DNA from: Malania oleifera
Taxonomy: Eukaryota; Streptophyta; Magnoliopsida; Santalales; Ximeniaceae
DNA length: 64,000 nucleotides
NCBI RefSeq assembly: GCF_029873635.1
Contig: NC_080422.1
Coordinates: 8,897,764 to 8,961,763 of the forward strand
Direction of reading: 5' to 3'
Shown here: piece after piece, positions 57,653-64,000 of the stretch
Numbering within the stretch: the first letter of the stretch is position 1
Layout of the letters: each line of letters starts with the position of its first letter
Translations under genes and position numbers: made by a program
Notes under the pieces: model-generated
Told to the model about the DNA's origin: nothing
The model's database searches: none
Seen by the model: the letters and a program-made list of their open reading frames with translations, nothing else

Positions 57653-57955
57653 TTGGCTCGACATTCTCAACCAAATTTCAATTTTAACTAGTGTTGTGAA
57701 ATATATATAAATTATTCTAATTCTTTCGTACTTTCAATGTGGGACAAAGGTTTATGAAGAATTTTTCCCTCTTTTATATTATAGTTAAAACTCAGTATTT
57801 ATATGTATATATATACAATGTCTGCATAATATTAACATGCAAGAGTATATTTCATAATCTAATTTGTTGCACATTTTTTTATTGACAAAGTATCGTGCAT
57901 CGTGGATCCTATAAGTTTTTTTTTTTCTTTTTTCTTTATAAATGGTACGTTATAA

Positions 57956-57993
<38 letters not shown>

Positions 57994-59074
57994 TTATTAT
58001 TATTATTATTGACAGCTATATATAATTTGTGTATCATAGTAGGAGTGAGAATGTTAGGTTGGAAGCTCTAAATTATGTTAAACATAAAATTGACTAATAA
58101 ATTTACGCATCAAATCGATTATCATGGATTTAACATTAAAACACTTTCACGTGTTGTCTCCCTCCTCTTTTTTCTATTTTTTTTTTTACTTTTTTTAAAA
58201 TATTTTTCTTGTTCATGGACCCATAATATATCAAACTTTATGTTATTTCAACAAAATTACATACTTTTTCTTTTTTCTAAAACGGGTTATATTGTATCAT
58301 CCATCAACATTACTATATTCTACGTTTCAACATTTAGTTTCAATTCAATGTTTCAAAACTATTTGCATTTTTGAATCCTTTAAAAAAAAAAAATCTCTAT
58401 TTAAATAATTGAAAAACAAATAAAAATTTATTTTTTAAATATGTTTTCATTAGTCCTACAATATATTAAGCATATGCAATTTTTATCGGTGTCTCAATTT
58501 TTCCTAAAAAATTCTTAAGTAGATGCAATGAAGGGTAGTGTACCTAATACTTAAATATGTTATTTTAATTATCAGATATATTTATTTATTCTTTGATCCC
58601 TTTGAAATAAAAAAAGAGTAAGAAAATAATCGCATTTCTAATTGCAGTTTTATATATGTTCCAAAATCATATATTTCTTTGACTCATTAGAAAAAAAAAT
58701 AAAAATAAAAAACCAATTGCAGTAACTGGTGCAATTATATTTTGAGAAATCACCAACTTAACTCCTAAAGACCAAGTTAAACATAAACCAAGTAGAGGCT
58801 ACAAATTAAATTTACGTAGTTTTCTTCCACAAATTATGCCCCGCACCTTTTTTCTATTTTCATAAATCTCCCTTTTGTACCATATAAATCTTTCTCTCGA
58901 TTTGTCTCCCTTGCAAATCTAATAAAATTCTTTAATTGGCCGCCCTTAATTGCCATGAACCATGCGTGCTGAATCCACACGGCTCCTCTCCTTGTATAAG
59001 AAGCGAGAACAGAGCTAATACATGCACACTTCTCCTCCTCCACCTCCTCCTTCTTCTTCTTGTGATAATTGAAA
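57441..59074 (+). promoter_or_regulatory. upstream region of the intact dirigent gene
   Basis: 1.6 kb of AT-rich sequence with a TA dinucleotide run (57616-57648), an ACT then ATT microsatellite (57957-58010), a CACGTG core (58148-58153, G-box-like) and a CT-rich leader just before the ATG (59029-59062). Most of it exists in three copies in the window. The part next to the ATG (from 58789) exists only in the two copies that carry gene sequence. Confidence 0.6.
58995..59000 (+). promoter_or_regulatory. TATA box of dirigent gene
   Basis: TATAAG in CCTTGTATAAGAAG, 75-80 bp upstream of the ATG and conserved in copy 1. The distance leaves room for a start site about 30 bp downstream and a short CT-rich leader. 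Confidence 0.55.
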
Positions 59075-59659
59075 ATGGGATCTACAGATACTTCCAACAT
59101 TAACACAACCCTTGCTCTGTTCTTCATCTTTCTTTCTCTGTGTTCAGTCTCCTCCCAAGGCAAGTTCTTGGGCGAAAAGCAGCAGCGGGAGCCATGCAAT
59201 AACTTGACTTTCTACATCCACGACATTCTGTACAACGGCTCCAACGCTGGGAACGCGACTTCGGCGATCGTGGCGGCGCCAGAGGGCGGCAACCTCACGA
59301 CGCTGGCGAAGCAGAACCATTTCGGGAACATTGTGGTGTTCAACGATCCGTTGACGAAGAACAACGATCTGAGGGCGGAACCGGTGGGAATGGCGCAGGG
59401 GTTCTACCTGTACGACAACAAAGACACTTTCACGGCGTGGTATGGCTTCACGATTGTGCTGAACAGCACGGAGCACAGAGGGACCCTGCAGCTCATGGGG
59501 GCCGACCCCATCCTGGTGAAAAGCAGGGATTTGTCGGTGGTGGGGGGCACCGGCGACTTCTTCATGACCCGGGGAATTGCTACTCTCATCACAGATTCGT
59601 TTGAGGGGGAGGTGTACTTCCGGCTGCAGATTGACATCAAGCTTTATGAGTGTTGGTGA
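59075..59659 (+). CDS. dirigent-like protein, intact, intronless
   Basis: 194 residues from the ATG at 59075. A possible TTG six bases earlier is not needed. Residues about 12-27 are a hydrophobic signal peptide (TLALFFIFLSLCSVSS), so the protein is secreted to the apoplast. The mature part is one dirigent domain: FYIHDILYNG (Asp50), NATSAIVAAP, HFGNIVVFNDPLT, MGADPILVKSRDLSVVGGTG, then FFMTRGIATL and EGEVYFRLQIDIKLYECW. Cys41 and Cys193 fit the disulfide known in the family. Five N-glycosylation sequons are visible (Asn43, 54, 60, 73 and 130). Dirigent proteins steer stereoselective coupling of phenoxy radicals in lignan and related pathways; the exact substrate cannot be read from sequence. 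No introns, usual for the family. The coding sequence is markedly GC-richer than its surroundings. Confidence 0.93.
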   Translation: MGSTDTSNINTTLALFFIFLSLCSVSSQGKFLGEKQQREPCNNLTFYIHDILYNGSNAGNATSAIVAAPEGGNLTTLAKQNHFGNIVVFNDPLTKNNDLRAEPVGMAQGFYLYDNKDTFTAWYGFTIVLNSTEHRGTLQLMGADPILVKSRDLSVVGGTGDFFMTRGIATLITDSFEGEVYFRLQIDIKLYECW

Positions 59660-59920
59660 TTAATTAGTTGAGAAGATGATTCGGGATCCATGATTAGAAT
59701 TCGTATTATCTTAATTTGGAGTATGCATGGTGAGTTTTAATTAGTGTTAGGGTTGGGAGTAGCATGGGGGAGTGGGGTGTGGGTTTGGATATGACTAAAT
59801 GTCGTTTTTCAGGTTTCGAAAATAAATGTGGTTTTTCAGCTTTCAAAAATAAATCAGGAGTGAAGTGTCATTGTTCAATCTAATTGTTTATGAGAAAATA
59901 GCATATAGTTTCATGCATCA
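59660..59920 (+). other. 3' flank of dirigent gene
   Basis: Contains two AATAAA signals (near 59820 and 59850) in a short repeated stretch (TTTTTCAG followed by AAAATAAAT). Either could direct polyadenylation. At 59921 the LTR of element E begins, 260 bp after the stop codon. Confidence 0.5.
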
Positions 59921-61856
59921 TGTTGGCTTTAGATGGTTTTTCAATTTTGTTATGATGATAACAAATAAAGAATGGAAAGTACAAAGAATCACAAAGTCTT
60001 ATTCACATGAAGAAAAGATTCAACAAGAGAACTCAAAGCATTTTCAATATGAGCAGAATATGAGGACACTTAACTGAATCAAAATTCAAGTCAAAAAGAT
60101 CTTAAAGAGAAATACCATGGAAGGCTTGAAGAAAAGAGTTTTAAACTTTAGGACCATGTTGTAAGTACTTGATGATTGAATATCTTTTGAAATAATTTTG
60201 AAGCGCTTTTAGGTTAATACTGAGTTAAAGACCTTATTTCAAAACCCGGAAAATATTTTATAAAGAAGCAAAGCAAAAGAACAAAAATGTTTTTTTGAAA
60301 ACAAAACTAAAAAAACTGAAAGTGGTCTGCTCAGATGACTAAGGAGAATCTTAAGAAGATTGAAAAGTTTCTTCAGAATTCTGAAGATTAAAATATGAAG
60401 ACTGAAGATTTTATTTTTGAAACCTAGAACAGGAAGAACACCTTCATACGTCAGAACGGTCAGTTCAGTCGTCTGAACAGGAACTTCAGAAGTCTAAACC
60501 TACGCTTCAGACGTGTGACCTTGTGTCCAGTTCAAATTTTTCAAAGCATTAAGGAATCCGAGACGACTGAACCCGATACCTTAGACGTCTAAACACTGTT
60601 AACAGTCAGAAATTTTAAATGTTTTAAATTTGAAATCGAGGTTGCTTGTGCTCCAAAAGTAATGAAAACTTGGAAGATACTCCAAGTAAACTTGGGCATC
60701 ACGAAAACACTTTTTTAAGCCTATAAATATATGGTTTTGCAAATCAAAATATATACCAAGAATTGAAAATCTGAAAAAAAAGCTGAAAATACTCTTGTTT
60801 ATACAAAGCTCTCTCTTGCTCACTCATTGCAAAACTGATTTGCTGAGATAATCTAAAGTGCTGAATCCATTCTACTCTAGTTTTTACTATTGATCCTCAT
60901 CTAAGAAGGAACCTTGGTGAAATCTAATCTTGAGCTTCATCTTATTTTACTTTCATATTTAAATTTTGACGTACATAGTGTTGAATTTGTACAAATCTCT
61001 TCTGTTTGAGAGTGTTATTGTACGCAGTGTTTATTTTGTGTTTCTTGTAGTTTTTGGATAGTTCAAGGTTGATTTGGATCGTTACACAAGCGTGGGGTAT
61101 CGCTTGGAGAGGTGATTACTCTAACCTAGTGAATGAGTGTTTGTAAAGGTTTTGTTCCACATGGAAAGGGACAGGTTTAGTGGAATCCTTTCGTGGTTTG
61201 CCAAAGGCGAGAACGTAGGCTGGGGATAAGCCGAACCTCATAAAAATTGCGGTCTCCTTCTCTCTCCCTTACTCTCTTTAAATTCTAGCAAACATATAAA
61301 CTATGTGGACGTTTTAAATTCCTTAATCATAAAAACTACATGGATTGGAAATTAAATAAACCAAAGTTTATTTTTGATTTGGGATTGTGAAAACCAGAAA
61401 GGGAGTACGTTGGTTCATCAATACTTTGCGGAAACCTCAAAGAGAGTACTTTGATTGATTAACACCTAAAGACAAAATTACTAAGAGTTTATTTAAATTC
61501 TGAGTTGTTGGGAATTTGAGTTGTCGTTTGAATTGAAGAAACAAATTTCATTACTACAGAGCTTAAATCAAATTTATATATGCAGGGCTGTTAACAAAAG
61601 CTGAGAATTGTTCTAAAGCTTTCTTGATTGAATGTTTGATTGATTGGTTACTTTGTTGGTATATAGTTGTGGATTGAATATTGTTTTTAAGAATTGTATA
61701 AAGACTTAAGTATTTTCTGTGTATTGGATAAATCAACAAGAAGTCAAAAATTCATTAAAAGAATTAAAAATGGTTAAGGATTCTTGAAAAATATTAAAAG
61801 AATTTTTTATACCCAATTCACCCCTCCCCCCTCCAAGGACTATACCTTAATTTTCA
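59921..61856 (+). mobile_element. 5' LTR of SIRE-like Copia element E
   Basis: Runs from TGTTGGCTTT to TTTTCA, 1,936 bp, followed two bases later by a methionine-tRNA primer site. It is homologous to the solo LTR at 81-2177. It contains repeated TTCAGACGTCTGAAC-like palindromes (60430-60600), a TATA box at 60722, and the conserved GCCAAAGGCGAGAACGTAGG block near 61200. The 5-bp flank on the left is CATCA; its partner lies outside the window. Confidence 0.88.
60722..60729 (+). promoter_or_regulatory. TATA box of E LTR
   Basis: TATAAATA in the context AGCCTATAAATATATGG, matching the solo LTR site at 964-971. Confidence 0.6.
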
Positions 61857-61858
61857 AT

Positions 61859-61869
61859 TGGTATCAGAG
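61859..61869 (+). other. primer binding site of element E
   Basis: TGGTATCAGAG, complementary to the 3' end of initiator methionine tRNA, two bases after the LTR. It confirms plus orientation. Confidence 0.9.
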
Positions 61870-61913
61870 AGGGGTTATAATAAATCCTAACAAGTAATTA
61901 TATAAAGATCTAG

Positions 61914-63787
61914 ATGGCACACTTAGGGGTAGCTCCCTTTGGAGATGGTCAATCCTTAACTAGGCCTCCTATCTTTTGTGGCTTAAATTATACATTTTGG
62001 AAACAAAGGATGAGAATCTACCTTCAAACTATGGATTGGAAAGCTGGAAGGTTGTCACACATGGTGACTTAATTCCTACCAAGCAAGTAGATGGAAAATA
62101 AATACCCAAAGAAGAAAAAGAGATGATCGACAATGACCATAAGATGCTGCAAGTAAATTCAAGTGCTATGAATGCATTATATTGTGTTCTTGACATAAAT
62201 AAATTTAATAGGGTCATGGCTTGCAAATTAGCCAAAGAAATGTGGGATAAATTAGAAGTAACCTATAAAGGTACTATTGATGTAAGAGACAATCAAATCA
62301 ATATGCTCACTAGTGAGTATGAGACTTTTTGGATGAATCCGGATGAAACTATCACTAGTATGTACATTAAGTTCACCCATATAATAAAATCCCTCAATGC
62401 ATTAGGAAAAACTTACACCACTTATGAAATGATTAGAAAAATCCTTCGAGGACCGCCCGGCCCCCCCCCCCCCCCCCCCCCCCCAAAAAAATATGGGAAC
62501 TAAAAGCCACAGCCATAACTGAAGGAAGAAATCTAAAAATTATCTCCCTAGATGAACTTATAGGTTCTCTCCTCACCTATGAAATGGCTATGAATGAAAG
62601 AAGTGGAACATCTAAAGTCCAATAATCTACTGCATTTAAAGCCTCAAATAAATGTTTTAGTGATGAAGATGAAGATGAAATGGATAAAGATGAACTAGCC
62701 CTTATATCTAAGAAACTTGCAAAAATCCTTAGAAAAAAGAATAAATTTAAACGAAAATTTTGGAACTCAAAAACAGAATCAAATGAAGAAGAAACCAATG
62801 AAAAGAAATCAAAGAATAAAATCCCCACATGTTATAATTGCAAGAAAGATGGACACATAAAACCAGATTGTCCACTGCTCGTAAAGGATTCTAAAAGGAA
62901 AAAGAAAAAGGCAATAAATGCCACTACATGGGACAATCTAAGTACAACTAGTTCAAAAAGTGAATCAAGTGGCCAAGAGGTTGCTTGCTATATGGCATGG
63001 GCGATGATGAAGAACAAAGTTCCTAATCCAAATTGGTTCCTCATAAGATATTAGTTAAAGTAACTAAACGATATACTTTATTGAAAAACAAAAATGAAAG
63101 TACAATAAAGGAGTTGGAGTCTTTTAAACTTGCTGAAAAATAAAAAGATTCAAAAATCAAGAAAAAATAAATAAAAATGAAGCTTTGATAAAAGAGTTAG
63201 ACTCTAAAAATCTTGCTCTAAAGGAAAAAGGATTCGAACATCAAAAGATTAGAAAGCAAGAATGAAAATTTGATAATAGAACTAGAAGATCTAAGATCCT
63301 AAACTTCTTTGGAAAATGAGAAAGATCAATTTATTTCTGAAATAGGGAATAAAATCAGAAAAATATCTCAAAATCAAGAAAATGGTAAAAATATACAAAA
63401 TTCAAAAATCAATGATCTTGAGAGAAAAATTGAGGATCAAGCCAAAATTATTTACAATTTCACAAAAAGAAAAGAAAATTTTGACAAAATGATTAACTCA
63501 CAAAGAATGTCATTAAACAAAGAGTGCATAGGATTCAATGGAATTGAAAATAAAAGGAAAAAGAATCTTTACATGGGATACTTTACAAAAGCATGTAAAG
63601 ATTATGCTAGCACCTCCTCAAATGCCTACACACACACACCACATGTTTTCTATGTAAGAAAAAGGGGCATGTTAAGTTTGAATGTCCATTCAAGAGGAAA
63701 GGTGTGAAAACAAAACAAGTTTGGAGAATTAAAGAAGTATCACATGTTAAACCATTCGGACCCAAGAAAGTGTGGGTGCCTAGATGA
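61914..63787 (+). pseudogene. Copia gag of element E, frameshifted
   Basis: Starts MAHLGVAPFGDGQSLTRPPI then NYTFWKQRMRIYLQTMDWK, the N-terminus of SIRE-type gag. A missing base near 62045 shifts the frame. It resumes with MIDNDHKMLQVNSSAMNALY and KLAKEMWDKLEVTYKGT (UBN2-type gag core), then is broken by a run of 24 C at 62461. It continues with DELIGSLLTYEMAMNERSG, an in-frame stop near 62624, a first CCHC knuckle (62830-62871, CYNCKKDGHIKPDC), a Lys/Glu-rich coiled-coil part, and a second knuckle (63644-63685, CFLCKKRGHVKFEC). It ends FGPKKVWVPR and a stop at 63787. Pol would follow outside the window. Confidence 0.88.
62461..62484 (+). repeat. 24-base C homopolymer inside gag
   Basis: Replaces a conserved stretch of the gag frame between ILRG and WELKA. 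A run of this kind in a coding position of an otherwise readable gene is more likely an assembly or sequencing artefact than a real expansion. Confidence 0.8.
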
Positions 63788-64000
63788 ACAGTCCAGTTCA
63801 TAAACTAAGGATCTAAAGATATTTGGATTAGTCATTCCCCTCCACCTAAAATTTGTAATCCTCTTAATGTCTCATTAGACCATTTGGACACATAAAATTA
63901 AAAGGCATTGCCTAGGGTCACCTCAATGGCGTGGGTTTTATATTACTTTAGTGGTCAAAATATTAGTGCAATATCTTCTGATTCGAGGGTTGGACCGCCG
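63788..64000 (+). other. start of element E pol region, unrecognised
   Basis: The protease motif expected soon after gag in this lineage is not visible. The sequence has stops in all frames I checked. It is either spacer or a decayed pol start. Confidence 0.4.

Noticed and set aside
59069-59074. Earlier TTG start for the dirigent gene
   Set aside because: The ATG at 59075 has a good context and gives the expected short N-terminus and signal peptide; nothing supports a TTG start.
1-64000. tRNA, rRNA or other structural RNA genes
   Set aside because: No B-box plus acceptor-stem arrangement or ribosomal sequence recognised; tRNA-like matches are primer binding sites only.

Overview
This is a retrotransposon-dominated, AT-rich nuclear window from a flowering plant, probably a eudicot (inference from element types; the species is not identifiable). 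The plant origin rests on a dirigent-family gene, Copia LTR elements of SIRE-like and Tnt1-like type, Tat/Ogre-type Gypsy elements with a TGGCGACTCCGCTGGGGAC primer site, a CACTA end and a plant-type LINE with an RNase H domain. The only convincing host gene is an intact, apparently intronless dirigent-like gene at 59075-59659 (+). A second copy begins at 38018 but runs into a 100-N assembly gap.

Layout. 1-2182: a solo SIRE-like LTR with perfect 5-bp target duplications (CAGGT). 2582-3319: decayed CACTA end. 3318-5454: remnant SIRE-like element D (minus). 5455-8590: truncated Tnt1-like Copia C (minus). 8591-9449: an old duplicate of the dirigent upstream region. 9450-12283: 5'-truncated LINE, interrupted in its RNase H domain by Gypsy element A (minus; 12284-35763; TSD GTAGT on both sides). 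A is itself interrupted by Gypsy element B (plus; 21594-35405; TSD CTACT/CTGCT). 35764-36317: rest of the LINE. 36318-38120: dirigent upstream region and gene start. 38121-38220: gap. 38221-57440: a second copy of the LINE with the same A insertion (TSD GTAGT again). It lacks B but carries a different insertion of about 4 kb (44501-48500). 57441-59659: upstream region and intact dirigent gene. 59921-64000: 5' LTR, primer site and gag of a SIRE-like Copia element E that leaves the window.

A and B belong to one family. Each has LTRs of about 3 kb and a single gag gene followed by kilobases of non-coding tandem repeats. No protease, reverse transcriptase or integrase is present, so they must be mobilised in trans. 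Their LTRs share both ends but differ in the segment just downstream of the TATA box. In B this segment is a five-copy array of a 104-nt exon-like module with intron-like spacers. In A it is a proline-rich open frame ending at a GTGAGT donor-like site. These modules are the least explained signal in the window.

Order of events (inference): LINE insertion, A insertion, duplication of the whole block, then B and a deletion in copy 1 and the 4-kb insertion in copy 2. Sequence from about 35.0 kb to 52.0 kb has many one-base indels and homopolymer runs relative to its own copies. It looks like unpolished long-read consensus around the gap, so broken frames there should not be read as biology.
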